A DNA stretch of 64,000 nucleotides from Corynebacterium massiliense DSM 45435 (GCF_028609805.1 NZ_CP063189.1:496001-560000), one strand, 5' to 3'; shown: positions 8,899-18,698, counted from the first letter of the stretch. Numbers and translations: made by a program. The notes: a model not told the origin generated them from the letters alone.

Positions 8899-10076
8899 AC
8901 CAGTGGGTGACCTCCCGCGGCGACCAAGAGCTAGGCCGCGCCGCAGCGGAGCTGTTTAGCAGCGAATACGGTTACGAGTGCGCGGGCGTCTATGCCGCGC
9001 CGGGGCGCGTGAACCTCATCGGCGAGCACGTCGACTACGCGGCGGGCGCGTCCATCCCGTTCGCGCTCCCGCACAGCACGGCGGTGGCTGCCGCCCCGCG
9101 TGACGATGGCCGCGTGCGTGCCGTTTCCGCCGCCGGCATGGTGCGCGGCGAGGTGGCGCTTGCCGATGTCCACCCGGGCCACCCCGCAGACTGGCTCGGC
9201 TACATCGCGGGCACCGTGTGGGCCCTGTTCCCGGAGAGCACCGGGACCGGGTTCGACTTCGCCATTGTCTCCGACGTGCCGCTGGGGTCGGGGCTGTCCT
9301 CGTCGGCGGCTCTCGAGTGCTCGGTGGGGCTGGCGGCCTTCGACCTGGTGGAGGGGCGCGAGCCGTGCGATGCCGACCGCGAGCGCATCGTGGCGGCGGC
9401 GATCCGCGCCGAAAACGAGGTGGTAGGAGCCGCCACCGGCGGGCTGGATCAGAACGCGAGTATTTTCTGCCGTGCGGGCGAGGCACTGTTTTTGGACTTC
9501 GCCACCGGGGACAAGCACCGCGTTCCCTTCGATCTAGAAGAAGTGGGCATGGCCCTGGTCATCGCGGACACTAACGCCCCGCACACCCTGAGCGACGGGC
9601 AGTACGCGTCGCGCCGCGGCCTCATCGACCGGGTGATGGGGGACCTGGGAGCGAAAGGAATTCGTTCGCAGGAGGAGGTCCGCCGGTGGGCAGAGTCTGC
9701 CGGGGAGGATCCGGAGCTGGTGGCGCGACGCGTGCGGCACGTCGCCCGGGAGACCGACCGCACCTTCGCGGCGGAAAAGGCCCTGCGCGCCGGCGACATC
9801 GACACGTTCCGCTCCCTGATGCGGGACAGCCACGTCTCGCTGCGCGACGATTACGAGGTGACCACCCCGGAGCTAGACTGCGCGTTTAGCGCCGCGGGGG
9901 AACTCGGTGCGCGTATGACCGGTGGCGGTTTCGGCGGGGCGGTTATCGCGCTGGTGGAGGCCGAAAAAGTGGACCGTGTGGCCGCCGATATTGCCGCCGC
10001 GGCCGCGCGCCGCGGGTTCCCGGAACCGACCTTCTACCTTGGCTTACCTGGGCAGGGAGCGCGAAAGTTGCACTAA
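8895..10076 (+). CDS. galK: Galactokinase
   Basis: Phosphorylates galactose at C1. The 393-residue GHMP kinase shows the galactokinase signature GRVNLIGEHVDY, the ATP-binding motif LGSGLSSSAALECS, and the C-terminal GARMTGGGFGGAVIAL motif. The ATG at 8895 overlaps the galT stop by four bases, implying coupled translation; an in-frame GTG at 8886 lies inside galT and is less likely. This is the last gene of the galactose operon. About 100 bases without a clear terminator separate it from the next gene. Confidence 0.95.
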   Translation: MNQWVTSRGDQELGRAAAELFSSEYGYECAGVYAAPGRVNLIGEHVDYAAGASIPFALPHSTAVAAAPRDDGRVRAVSAAGMVRGEVALADVHPGHPADWLGYIAGTVWALFPESTGTGFDFAIVSDVPLGSGLSSSAALECSVGLAAFDLVEGREPCDADRERIVAAAIRAENEVVGAATGGLDQNASIFCRAGEALFLDFATGDKHRVPFDLEEVGMALVIADTNAPHTLSDGQYASRRGLIDRVMGDLGAKGIRSQEEVRRWAESAGEDPELVARRVRHVARETDRTFAAEKALRAGDIDTFRSLMRDSHVSLRDDYEVTTPELDCAFSAAGELGARMTGGGFGGAVIALVEAEKVDRVAADIAAAAARRGFPEPTFYLGLPGQGARKLH

Positions 10077-10174
10077 TGGTGCACCCGCGTGCCGGTCCGC
10101 CTTTGCACGAGGTCTGCACCCCCTTTATGATGTTCCGCGATACATGCGATCCACATCACGAAGGGTAAAAATTA

Positions 10175-11425
10175 GTGACCTCTGAGACCGCACAGACCCC
10201 GGCTGCGCAGCCGGTGGGTAATGATTCTCCCTCGCCCGCCAAGGTAGGCATTGGCCCGATGATCGGCGCCATGTTCCTCATGGCGACCTCGGCCATTGGC
10301 CCGGGATTTTTGACGCAGACCAGCGTCTTTACCGTTCAGCTTGGCGCGTCGTTCGCCTTCGCGATTCTCATCTCCATCCTCGTTGACATCGCCATCCAGC
10401 TCAACGTCTGGCGCGTGCTCGGCGTGACCGGCATGCGCGCCAACGAGCTGGGCAACACCGTCCTGCCGGGCCTCGGCTGGGTCATGGCGGCCTTCGTGTT
10501 CGTGGGCGGCTTGGTGTTCAACGTCGGCAACATCGCCGGCACCGGCCTGGGCCTCAACGCAATGCTGGGTATTGATCCGAAGATCGGCGGCATCATTGCC
10601 GGCGCCATCGCCGTGTTCGTCTTCCTGTCCAAGCGCGCCGGCATGGCCCTGGACCGCCTGGTCGGCGCGCTGGGCGCCATCATGATCCTGCTCATGCTGT
10701 ACGTGGCCATCGTCTCCAACCCGCCGGTGGGGGAGGCGCTGAAGAACACCGTCGCCCCGGAGAAGATGGACTTCTTCGTCATCACCACTCTTATTGGCGG
10801 TTCCGTCGGCGGCTACATCACCTTCGCCGGTGCCCACCGCCTCATCGACTCGGGCATCACCGGCCGCGAGAACGTCGGGCGCATCGCCTACACCTCGATC
10901 TCCGGCATCATCGTCACCGGCCTGATGCGCATCCTGCTCTTCCTCGCCGTCCTCGGCGTCGTGGCCACCGGCGTCGCGCTGTCTGAGGACAACACCGCCG
11001 CGGACGTCTTCTACCACGCCGCCGGCGAGATCGGTCTGCGCGCCTTCGGACTCGTGCTCTTCGCCGCCGGCCTGTCGTCGGTGATCGGCTCCGCTTACAC
11101 CTCGGTGACCTTCGTGACCACCCAGAACGTGTCCAAGCGGACGACCAACCTCATGACCGTCGCATTCGTCACGGTCTGCACCCTCGCGTTCATCATCCTG
11201 GACTCGCCGCCGCAGCAGCTGCTCATCTTCGCCGGCGCGTTCAACGGCCTCATTTTGCCCATCGGCTTCATCATCATCCTGTGGGTCATCTACCTGCGCC
11301 GCGACCTGCTGCAGGGCTACAAGTACCCGGCGTGGCTGGGCGTGCTGGGCGTCATCGCCTTCCTGGTCAGCACTTACATCGGCATCAACGCGATTACCGC
11401 GCTGATCGATCTGTTCCAGTCATAA
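10175..11425 (+). CDS. NRAMP-fold transporter, YcsG-type
   Basis: A 416-residue membrane protein with about 11 hydrophobic segments that belongs to the NRAMP superfamily. TM1 reads [20 protein letters not shown] and the TM6 region [12 protein letters not shown]; neither carries the canonical metal-binding DPGN and MPH motifs. This matches the YcsG-like branch, which in Bacillus lies next to the pxpA/pxpB/pxpC and ycsI homologues. The GTG at 10175 follows GAAGGG. The stop overlaps the DUF1445 start by one base (TAATG at 11423-11427). A role in uptake of 5-oxoproline or a related amino acid is inference from context; an automated metal-transporter label should not be trusted. Confidence 0.82.
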   Translation: MTSETAQTPAAQPVGNDSPSPAKVGIGPMIGAMFLMATSAIGPGFLTQTSVFTVQLGASFAFAILISILVDIAIQLNVWRVLGVTGMRANELGNTVLPGLGWVMAAFVFVGGLVFNVGNIAGTGLGLNAMLGIDPKIGGIIAGAIAVFVFLSKRAGMALDRLVGALGAIMILLMLYVAIVSNPPVGEALKNTVAPEKMDFFVITTLIGGSVGGYITFAGAHRLIDSGITGRENVGRIAYTSISGIIVTGLMRILLFLAVLGVVATGVALSEDNTAADVFYHAAGEIGLRAFGLVLFAAGLSSVIGSAYTSVTFVTTQNVSKRTTNLMTVAFVTVCTLAFIILDSPPQQLLIFAGAFNGLILPIGFIIILWVIYLRRDLLQGYKYPAWLGVLGVIAFLVSTYIGINAITALIDLFQS

Positions 11426-12195
11426 TGACCACTCCGCACCAGGCACGCGAGCTCGCCCGCAAGGGCGGGCTCGTTACCACTTCCGGCCTCGCCCACGGCT
11501 ATCTGCAGGCGAACATGATCGCCCTGCCGCGTGAATACGCCTTCGACTTCTTGCTGTTTGCGCAGCGTAACCCGAAGCCGTGCCCGGTTGTCGGCGTGCT
11601 GGAGGAGGGCGAGGTGAACTCCAGCCTGCTGCCCGGCGGTGACATCCGCACCGACATTCCCGCCTATCGGGTCTTCCGCGACGGCGAGCTCGTCGACGAG
11701 GTGGATGACGCCACCGACGTGTGGCGCGATGACCTCGTGACGTTCCTCATCGGCTGCTCGTTCACGTTTGAAAACGCGCTTGACGATGCCGGGCTGCACC
11801 TCGCCCACATTGACCAGGGCAAGAACGTGCCGATGTTTGTCACCAATGTGCAGACCACCCCGGCGGGCGCCTTCGCGGGACCGCTGGTGGTCTCAATGCG
11901 CCCGCAGCCGGCTAATCGTGTGGCGGACGCGGTGCGGATTACGTCTCGTTACCCGTCCGTGCACGGGGCGCCCGTGCACGTGGGCGACCCAGCGGGCATC
12001 GGCATTGCCGATATCAATTCCCCCGATTACGGCGACGCCATTGATATCCCGGAGGGATGGACCCCGATGTTCTGGGCTTGCGGGGTCACCCCGCAGGCGG
12101 CGGTCATGGCCTCCCGCCCGTCGTTCGCGATTACCCACTCACCGGGCAAGATGCTGGTGACGGATATGCGCGACACGGACGTGCAGGTGCCGTAG
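11425..12195 (+). CDS. DUF1445 (YcsI-like) putative hydro-lyase / cyclase family protein
   Basis: A 256-residue DUF1445 protein, as seen from [20 protein letters not shown] at the N-terminus, then [24 protein letters not shown], and the C-terminal [13 protein letters not shown] and [12 protein letters not shown]. The family is related to the N-terminal part of D-glutamate cyclase, and YcsI lies in the ycsF/kipI/kipA cluster of Bacillus. The ATG at 11425 overlaps the transporter stop by one base. A role in making or processing 5-oxoproline or D-glutamate is inference. Upstream in-frame codons from 11281 belong to a shadow of the transporter gene. Confidence 0.88.
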   Translation: MTTPHQARELARKGGLVTTSGLAHGYLQANMIALPREYAFDFLLFAQRNPKPCPVVGVLEEGEVNSSLLPGGDIRTDIPAYRVFRDGELVDEVDDATDVWRDDLVTFLIGCSFTFENALDDAGLHLAHIDQGKNVPMFVTNVQTTPAGAFAGPLVVSMRPQPANRVADAVRITSRYPSVHGAPVHVGDPAGIGIADINSPDYGDAIDIPEGWTPMFWACGVTPQAAVMASRPSFAITHSPGKMLVTDMRDTDVQVP

Positions 12196-12211
12196 ACCGC
12201 GCGGGTGCGGG

Positions 12212-13615
12212 CTACTTCTCCTGGCTGAGCTTGTAGTCCTGCGTGGAGAAGCGGTAGAGCTTCTGGTTCACGAACTCCTCCACGCCCCACTCGTTGAGCT
12301 CTCGGCCGTAGCCAGAGCGGCCGATGCCGCCGAAAGGCAGATCCGGCTTAATGGTGGAGGCCTCGTTGACCAGCGACATGCCGCACTCGAGGCGGCGAGC
12401 GACCTTCTCGGCGGTCTCCACGTCGGAGCCCCAGACGGAGCCGCCCAGGCCGTAGTCGACGTCATTGGCCAGCTCGACGGCCTCCTCGACGTCCTTGACC
12501 TTGAACAGCAGGGCAACCGGGCCGAAGACCTCGCCCTTGGCGATGTCGGCGTCACGGTTGACGTCGGTGAGCAGCGCGGCGTTCATGTACGCGCCCTCGC
12601 GGTCCAGCTTGTCACCACCGACGACGATGCGGGCGTCGCCATTCTGCTCCGCCGCGGTGATGGTCTCGACGACCTCGTCGCGAGCACCGACGGAGGAGAG
12701 CGGGCCGAAGTCCGCGTCCGGCTCGTTGTAGGCGCCCGGCTTGAGGTTGCCGATCTTCTCGGTGAGGTAATCGAGCACGCGGTCGTAGATGTCTTCCATG
12801 ACGATGAGGCGCTTCGGCGCGTTGCACACCTGGCCGGTGTTGGTCATGCGGATGGCCACGTACTGGTCGAGCACCCACTCGAGGTTGCTGTCATCGAGGA
12901 CGATGAACGGGTCGTTGCCGCCGAGCTCCAGCAGGGACTTCTTCAGGTGCTTGCCGGCGGTCTCCGCCACGGAGGCACCCGCGACCTCGGAACCGGTCAG
13001 CGAGACGCCCTTGATGCGCTTGTCCTCCAGGAACTCTGCCACTTGCTTGCCGGAGGCGTAGACGTTGATGAAGACATCGTCAGGCAGGCCGGCCTCGGCG
13101 AAGATGTCCTGGCAGGCTTGTGACGACAGCGGGCAGATGGACGCGTGCTTGAGCACGATGGTGTTGCCCAGCAGGAGGTTGGGCGCCGCGAAGCGGGCGA
13201 CCTGGTAGTAGGGGAAGTTCCACGGCATGACGCCCACGAGCGGGCCGAGCGGCTCCTTGGCCACGAAGGTGCGCTGCGCGTCGTCCGAGTAGAGCTCCTG
13301 GTCCGCAAGCAGTTCGTGGGCGTGCTGCGCGTAGTAGCGGTAGATGTCGACGACGATCTGCAGTTCCGCCTTGGCCTGGTCGGTGGGCTTGCCCATCTCG
13401 CGGCCGATGTGGTCGGCGAGCTCGTCGGTTTTCTGCTCGTAGATATCGGCAGTCTTTTCCAGCACGGCAGCGCGCGTGTCGATGTCCGTCTCGCGCCAGC
13501 TAGCGAATGCCTTGGTGGTGCGGGTCAGGACATCCTGGATGCCGTCATTGTCGATGCGGGAGAAAGCTTCTTCGGATTGGCCGTTGTTCGGGTTCTCAAG
13601 GTGGAATTCAGTCAT
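12212..13615 (-). CDS. NAD(P)+-dependent aldehyde dehydrogenase (SSADH-like)
   Basis: A 467-residue aldehyde dehydrogenase. It shows VMPWNFPYYQVARF (oxyanion-hole Asn), LTGSEVAGASVAE (cofactor phosphate loop), LELGGNDPFIVL (general-base Glu) and NTGQVCNAPKRL with the nucleophilic Cys. The ATG at 13615 begins MTEFHLENPNNGQ; upstream codons lack family features. Closest in style to succinate-semialdehyde dehydrogenases, but the substrate is not certain. It lies between the two strands of the oxoproline region and 76 bases downstream of the epimerase gene, and may share its transcript. A second ALDH gene lies at 37259. Confidence 0.9.
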   Translation of the reverse strand: MTEFHLENPNNGQSEEAFSRIDNDGIQDVLTRTTKAFASWRETDIDTRAAVLEKTADIYEQKTDELADHIGREMGKPTDQAKAELQIVVDIYRYYAQHAHELLADQELYSDDAQRTFVAKEPLGPLVGVMPWNFPYYQVARFAAPNLLLGNTIVLKHASICPLSSQACQDIFAEAGLPDDVFINVYASGKQVAEFLEDKRIKGVSLTGSEVAGASVAETAGKHLKKSLLELGGNDPFIVLDDSNLEWVLDQYVAIRMTNTGQVCNAPKRLIVMEDIYDRVLDYLTEKIGNLKPGAYNEPDADFGPLSSVGARDEVVETITAAEQNGDARIVVGGDKLDREGAYMNAALLTDVNRDADIAKGEVFGPVALLFKVKDVEEAVELANDVDYGLGGSVWGSDVETAEKVARRLECGMSLVNEASTIKPDLPFGGIGRSGYGRELNEWGVEEFVNQKLYRFSTQDYKLSQEK

Positions 13616-13691
13616 ACGGCCATTTGTACGCCGAAAAACCGGCGCCCGCAGTGATTCAGCGCACAAATAACCTGTAGGTGTAACCCTGGCC

Positions 13692-15320
13692 CTAGTCAGC
13701 GAATGCCGTCTGCGCGGCGTAGGCGTGGATGGCCTCGGTGGCCTCCAGCTGCTTTTGCGCGCTCTTCGCCAGTGCGTGGCAGGCATCGGCGTTGAGCCCC
13801 AGGTTATCGGCCTGCAAGAACAGCGTGCGCCACAGCGAGTGCTTGGCGGCTGCGGCGGCGTACAGCGCCTCCGATTCCACGAGGAGAGCCAGCGGGGAAG
13901 AGGAGACCGCCCGGCCGTTGGGCTTGAAGCGCCCGAGCTTCTCCCCGGCCCACGCGGCGGCGCTTTGAGTCGGCTTGGTCTCCAGCCCCAGCTGCTTTAT
14001 CACCCGCTCGAGGAACGCGCGGTCGGTGCGCTCCGCCTGGGCGACCTCGCCGATCTCCTTGAATACCGGGGTGTCCTGGTAGTTCAGCGTCATCTGGTCG
14101 GCGCGCTCGACCGTGCCGCGCTGGGCGGCCAGGTGGTTGGCCAGGTAGGTCGAAACGAGCTCGCGCTCGATGTTGTCGTCTGAGCCCGCCTCCGTGCGCG
14201 GGCCGGAGGTGGGGGCGGCCACGGCATCGTCCATCGGCAGGCCCAGTGCCGGCACGAAGCGTTCGGAATCGTCCAGTGCCCACAGGCTGGGGGAGGGGTG
14301 GCCGGCGCCCTCGATCATCGCGCGGGTAAACGAGGCCAGCGCGTCCTTCGCGGAGGTCGCCGGCTGCCAGCCCAACTCGCTTTTGGCGCGGGCATTGTCC
14401 ATCAGCGGCACGCCGAGCCCCATGTCGAGCCAGCCCGGATCGGCGGGCAGCACACCCGACTTGTGGGCGCTGGCCATGCCCGCGCGGGCGACCTGCGGCG
14501 GCACCTCGATGAAGCGCCCGTTGCTCAAGATGTCCGCGAAGTCCTGCGGGTGGAGGATGTCGTCGGCGCAGATGTTGAACGGGCCGGTTGCCGCCGGGTT
14601 CTTGGCGGCTAGAAGGTAGGCCTGCGCGACGTCGTCGGCGTGCACACCCTGGGTGACCATTTTCTTCGGCAGCGGCAGGACCGGCAGCGATCCCTTGTCC
14701 AGCAGCTCGACGGGCATTGCTGCGCCGAGGAAGAAGCGCTGCACCTCCGAGGCGGCGTCGTCCTGGAAGATGAGCCCCGGGCGCAGCCAGGCGACGGAGA
14801 TGTCCGGGTGGGCGGCGGTGAACTGCTCGAGCAGCTCTTCGACCTTGCCCTTGTCCTCGCTGTAGTGCGAGCCCTCGACGCCGCGGGCCGGGAAGTCCTC
14901 CGCGCGCAGCGGCGGGGTGTCCTCGGGGCCGGAGACCTCCTGGCGCGCAGCATCCACGGAGTACGCCCCGACGGAGGAGGCGACGACAACGCGGCGGACA
15001 TCGGCACGCTCTACGGCATCGAGAACCGCCTCGGTGCCGGCGACGTTGATGCGGCGGATGAGCTCGCGGTCGTGGTTGGGGTAGATGAGCCAGGCGAGGT
15101 GGATGACGGCATCGGCACCCGCGAACGCGTCGGCGAGACGCTCCGGTGCGTTCTCGGCGGTGACGTCGATGCTGTGCCACTCCACGTCCGTATACGGCTC
15201 AACCTGCGGCGGCACGCGGCGGGAAATGCCGACCAGTTCGGTGACCTCCGCATCGCGGTGCAGCGCGCGCAGTACCGCCGTGCCGACGTTGCCGCTGGCA
15301 CCTACAACTGCAATCTTCAT
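13692..15320 (-). CDS. NAD-dependent epimerase/dehydratase with extra helical C-terminal domain
   Basis: A 542-residue protein. Residues 1-330 form an extended SDR: GASGNVGTAVL (NAD-binding glycine motif), VIHLAWLIYP, and SHYSEDKGKVEE with a YxxxK-like pair. Residues of about 385-542 form a separate, mostly alpha-helical region (LVSTYLANHLAAQRGTVE..., then many Ala/Leu/Glu heptads) that resembles a four-helix bundle. An Ala/Ser/Gly linker near 370 joins the two. The ATG at 15320 has GGAGAG upstream. The substrate is unknown. A strong terminator for the upstream operon lies between 15336 and 15378, so this gene probably has its own promoter. Confidence 0.82.
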   Translation of the reverse strand: MKIAVVGASGNVGTAVLRALHRDAEVTELVGISRRVPPQVEPYTDVEWHSIDVTAENAPERLADAFAGADAVIHLAWLIYPNHDRELIRRINVAGTEAVLDAVERADVRRVVVASSVGAYSVDAARQEVSGPEDTPPLRAEDFPARGVEGSHYSEDKGKVEELLEQFTAAHPDISVAWLRPGLIFQDDAASEVQRFFLGAAMPVELLDKGSLPVLPLPKKMVTQGVHADDVAQAYLLAAKNPAATGPFNICADDILHPQDFADILSNGRFIEVPPQVARAGMASAHKSGVLPADPGWLDMGLGVPLMDNARAKSELGWQPATSAKDALASFTRAMIEGAGHPSPSLWALDDSERFVPALGLPMDDAVAAPTSGPRTEAGSDDNIERELVSTYLANHLAAQRGTVERADQMTLNYQDTPVFKEIGEVAQAERTDRAFLERVIKQLGLETKPTQSAAAWAGEKLGRFKPNGRAVSSSPLALLVESEALYAAAAAKHSLWRTLFLQADNLGLNADACHALAKSAQKQLEATEAIHAYAAQTAFAD

Positions 15321-15335
15321 GGTGGGAACTCTCCT

Positions 15336-15378
15336 AAAAAGTAAAAAGCGTGTCTATCGCACTCCACGATAGACACGC
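15336..15378 (-). terminator. Rho-independent terminator after the biotin carboxylase gene
   Basis: A perfect 12-bp stem: gcgtgtctatcg at 15348-15359 pairs with cgatagacacgc at 15367-15378 around a seven-base loop. On the minus strand it is followed by TTTTTACTTTTT. It ends the pxpA-pxpBC-accBC transcript 25 bases after the last stop codon. Confidence 0.93.
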
Positions 15379-15402
15379 TCGGAAAGTCCCAGCCAGAACT
15401 TT

Positions 15403-17151
15403 CTAGTCGATGGTGGCGATCACCGTCTCCGGGGTCAGGCGGTCGCCCGCCTTGGCCTGAAGGGAGATGGTGCCGGACTTCGGCGCCTTGATGGAAGACT
15501 CCATCTTCATGGCCTCGATGGTGGCGATGGCATCGCCCTCGGAGACCTCGTCGCCGTCGGAGACCTTCCATTCCACCAGGTTGCCCTCGAACGAGGAGGT
15601 CACCGCGTTGTCGTCGGCGGCCTGCGGGCCGGCGGAGGACGGGGCGGTGGACGCGGCGCCCGAGGCGTTGGTCGGCGCGTTGAAGAACTCGACCGGCAGG
15701 CCGACGTTGATGATCTTGCCGTCAATCTCCACGGCGACGTTGCGGCGCTGGGTGTAGATGGCGTCGACCTTCTCGGTCTTGTTCGCCGCGGCCGGGCGGT
15801 AGTTGTGATCCACCCAGTCGGTGTAAACGCCCAGCTCTTCGCCGATGAGCGCCTCGTTGTGGATCATGTCGCGGTGGAACGGCAGCACGGTGCGCACGCC
15901 GGAAATCTCGAACTCCGCGAGGGCCTGCTGCGCGCGGCGGATGGCCACCTCGCGGGTCGGGCCCCACACGACGAGCTTGGCCATCAACGAGTCGTAGTAC
16001 GGCGGGATGATGGAACCGGAGCGCACGCCGGCATCGATGCGCAGGCCCGGCCCCGTCGGCGGCTCGAAGGAGACCACGGTGCCGGGGCAGGGCGCGAAGC
16101 CGTTCAAGATGTCCTCGGCGTTGATGCGGAACTCGAACGCGTGGCCCTGGATCTCCGGATCCGGGTGATCCTCGGTGACGAACGAGATCTTCTCGCCGGC
16201 CGCGATGCGGAACTGCTCGGCGATGATGTCCACGCCGGTAACCACCTCGGTGACCGGGTGCTCGACCTGGACACGGGTGTTGACCTCGAGGAAGGAGATG
16301 GTCCCGTCCTCGGAGACGATGTACTCCACGGTGCCGGCGCCGGTGTAGCCCACCTTGCGGCAGATGTCGCGGGCGCCCTCGTGGATGCCGTTGAGCTGCT
16401 CGTCGGTGAGCCCCGGGGCCGGGGCCTCCTCGATGAGTTTTTGGAAGCGGCGCTGCGTGGAGCAGTCGCGGGTGCCCAGCACGGCGACGTTGCCGTGGGT
16501 ATCGGCCAGCACCTGCGCCTCCACGTGGCGCGGGTGGGTGAGGAACTTCTCCACGTAGCACTCGGCGCGCCCGAAAGCCTCCATGGCCTCGCGGCCGGCG
16601 GAGTTGAAGGCGTCCTCAATACCTTCCATCTCGTCGACCACCTTGAGGCCGCGTCCGCCGCCGCCGTAGGCCGCCTTAATGGCGATGGGCAGGCCGTGCT
16701 CCTCGGCGAACTCGCGGGCCTGCTGCCAGTCATCGATCGGATCCGAGGTGCCCGGGGCCAGCGGGGCGCCGACCTCGGTGGCCACGCGGCGGGCGGCGAT
16801 CTTGTCGCCCAGCAGGTCGATGGCGTCCGGGGACGGGCCAACCCAGGTCAGGCCGGCGCTGGTGACGGTGCGGGCGAACTCGGAGTTCTCCGACAAAAAG
16901 CCGTAGCCCGGGTGGACGGCATCGGCGCCGGCGCGCACGGCGACATCGAGAAGCGCGGGCACGTTCATGTAGGTATCCGCCGCGGAATTGCCCGGCAGGG
17001 CGTAGGCCTCGTCGGCGACGCGGGTGTGCAGGGCACCGGCGTCCGCCTCGGAGTAGACGGCGATGGAGCGGATGCCCAGATCGCGGGCAGCGCGCGCGAT
17101 GCGCACGGCGATTTCACCGCGATTGGCGATGAGAACAGATTGAATGGCCAT
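15403..17151 (-). CDS. Biotin carboxylase fused to biotin carboxyl carrier domain
   Basis: A 582-residue AccBC-type protein. Residues 1-450 are biotin carboxylase, with ANRGEIAVRIARAARDLG at the start, the ATP-grasp glycine loop AAYGGGGRGLKVV, and EVNTRVQVEHPVTE in the active site. After an Ala/Ser/Pro linker, residues of about 505-582 are a carrier domain with the biotinylation motif EAMKMES, Lys549 being the expected biotinyl residue. It has the same architecture as the acyl-CoA carboxylase alpha subunit, but it sits last in an operon with pxpA and pxpBC; its ATG overlaps the pxpBC stop by one base. The likely partner is PxpBC, whose domains match the carboxyltransferase half of urea carboxylase; that is inference. 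Confidence 0.9.
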   Translation of the reverse strand: MAIQSVLIANRGEIAVRIARAARDLGIRSIAVYSEADAGALHTRVADEAYALPGNSAADTYMNVPALLDVAVRAGADAVHPGYGFLSENSEFARTVTSAGLTWVGPSPDAIDLLGDKIAARRVATEVGAPLAPGTSDPIDDWQQAREFAEEHGLPIAIKAAYGGGGRGLKVVDEMEGIEDAFNSAGREAMEAFGRAECYVEKFLTHPRHVEAQVLADTHGNVAVLGTRDCSTQRRFQKLIEEAPAPGLTDEQLNGIHEGARDICRKVGYTGAGTVEYIVSEDGTISFLEVNTRVQVEHPVTEVVTGVDIIAEQFRIAAGEKISFVTEDHPDPEIQGHAFEFRINAEDILNGFAPCPGTVVSFEPPTGPGLRIDAGVRSGSIIPPYYDSLMAKLVVWGPTREVAIRRAQQALAEFEISGVRTVLPFHRDMIHNEALIGEELGVYTDWVDHNYRPAAANKTEKVDAIYTQRRNVAVEIDGKIINVGLPVEFFNAPTNASGAASTAPSSAGPQAADDNAVTSSFEGNLVEWKVSDGDEVSEGDAIATIEAMKMESSIKAPKSGTISLQAKAGDRLTPETVIATID

Positions 17152-18698
17152 TACTCTTCTCCTACGAGTTCAAAACGAACGCGCGCCCCCGGCGGGAGCT
17201 GCGCCGCGATATCAATATCTTCTTTCACAACAGTTGCAATAACCGGGTAGCCACCGGTGACGGCGTGATCCCGCATGAAGACGACCGGCTTGCCGTTCGG
17301 CGGAATCTGCACCGAGCCGGCAACCATGCCCTCCGACGGCAGCTCGCCGTCGCGGTTGCGCTCCAAGGTCACCTCGTCGTTGGCCAGCCGCAGCCCGACG
17401 CGGTTGGACTCCGTGGTCACGGTCCATTCCGTGTCCACGAAGCGCGCGAGCTCTTCTTCGGCGAACCAGTCATCGCGCGGGCCGCGGATGCAGCGCAGCA
17501 CGCCCTCGGTCTTTCCGGGCTTGCCCTGGATGCGCAGCGGGTTGGACAGCTGGGCATCGGTCATGGTGTGCGTAAACGGCAGCACGCCGATGACGTCGCC
17601 GGTGCGGACCGGATCCGGGCCGAGGCCGGACAGGATGTCCGTGGCCGCCGAGCCGAGCTCCGACTCCGCGACGATGCCACCGCGCACCGCGATGTAGTTG
17701 CGGAAGCCGAGTACCGGCGGCTGGATGACCAGGTGGCTGCCCGCGGTCATGAGGATCGGCTTGGCCAGCTGCACCGGGTAGTCGTTGTAGAGGATGCGGG
17801 TGCGCGCACCGGTCACGCACACCACGGTGTCCGTGAGCGCGCGCAGCTCCATGCCACCGACGTTTTCCAGCACGGTGGCGGTGCGCTGGTTGCCCACCGC
17901 GATGTTCGCCGTGGCCGCAGCACCGCGGTCGGCGGCACCGGACGGGGTCACGCCCAAGTCACCGAAGCCGGGGCGGCCCAGATCCTGATACAGGGTGAGC
18001 AGGCCGGCGTCCTCGACCTCCAGGCGCGGCAGGCGCGGCGGCGACTGCTTCACGCGGTCGGAGTTATCCGAGATATCCGGCAGCTTGTCCACCGCCTGGT
18101 AACGCACCCGGTCGCCGGGCTGCACCAGCGCGGGCGGCTCGGCGTGCGAGTCCCACATCGGCGTGTTCGTGGTGCCGATGAGCTGCCAGCCGCCGGGGGA
18201 GCGGCGCGGGTAGACCGCGGTGAAATCACCTGCGATGCCCACCGCGCCGGCGGGCACTGCCGTGCGCGGATCCTGGCGGCGCGGGACCGCCTTGCTATCT
18301 GCCGGATCCTCCGGGGCGCAGTACGTAAAGCCCGGGGCGAAGCCGCCGAACGCAGCGGTCCACAGCGTGGAGGTGTGCCAGTCGACCACGGCCTCGCGGG
18401 ACATGTCGAGGAAATCGGCCACCTCGTCCAAGTCCTCGCCGTTGTACTGGACGTCAATGTCCACCGTGCGCGGATCGCGGTGCGCCGACTTCGACGGCCG
18501 GTAGTCCTCCAAGTCGCGGGCGGCGTCGGTCGCGCCATCCGGGGAATCGAAGCTCAGCAGGATCGTCGTCGCCGCCGCGATACAGTCCACCTGGTGGCGC
18601 AGCGGCTGCGCCGTCAGCCCCGCGTGCCAGGCCATGACCTGGTTGAGGTCGTCTAAGTCAATGAGGAGAGAGCGTGTTCCTACCTTGTGAATCTGCAT
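17151..18698 (-). CDS. Fused 5-oxoprolinase subunits PxpB-PxpC (KipI-KipA)
   Basis: A 515-residue fusion of the two allophanate-hydrolase-like subunits. Residues of about 1-215 are PxpB/KipI, with GFAPGFTYC, VPAGAVGIAGDFTAVYPRRSPGGW and a cyclophilin-like core. Residues of about 225-515 are PxpC/KipA, with LGRPGFGDLGVTPSGAADR, MTAGSHLVIQPP, LSNPLRIQG, SEGMVAGSVQIPPNG and MRDHAVTGGYPVIATV. In B. subtilis the separate proteins act with PxpA in ATP-dependent cleavage of 5-oxo-L-proline to glutamate. The same two domains form the carboxyltransferase part of urea carboxylase. The ATG at 18698 overlaps the pxpA stop by one base and the stop overlaps the next ATG by one base: a tightly coupled operon. 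Confidence 0.92.
   Translation of the reverse strand: MQIHKVGTRSLLIDLDDLNQVMAWHAGLTAQPLRHQVDCIAAATTILLSFDSPDGATDAARDLEDYRPSKSAHRDPRTVDIDVQYNGEDLDEVADFLDMSREAVVDWHTSTLWTAAFGGFAPGFTYCAPEDPADSKAVPRRQDPRTAVPAGAVGIAGDFTAVYPRRSPGGWQLIGTTNTPMWDSHAEPPALVQPGDRVRYQAVDKLPDISDNSDRVKQSPPRLPRLEVEDAGLLTLYQDLGRPGFGDLGVTPSGAADRGAAATANIAVGNQRTATVLENVGGMELRALTDTVVCVTGARTRILYNDYPVQLAKPILMTAGSHLVIQPPVLGFRNYIAVRGGIVAESELGSAATDILSGLGPDPVRTGDVIGVLPFTHTMTDAQLSNPLRIQGKPGKTEGVLRCIRGPRDDWFAEEELARFVDTEWTVTTESNRVGLRLANDEVTLERNRDGELPSEGMVAGSVQIPPNGKPVVFMRDHAVTGGYPVIATVVKEDIDIAAQLPPGARVRFELVGEE

Noticed and set aside
15805..18656. Two long plus-strand frames (481 and 463 codons) over the biotin carboxylase and pxpBC genes
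   Set aside because: Shadows of well-conserved minus-strand genes; no recognisable domains.
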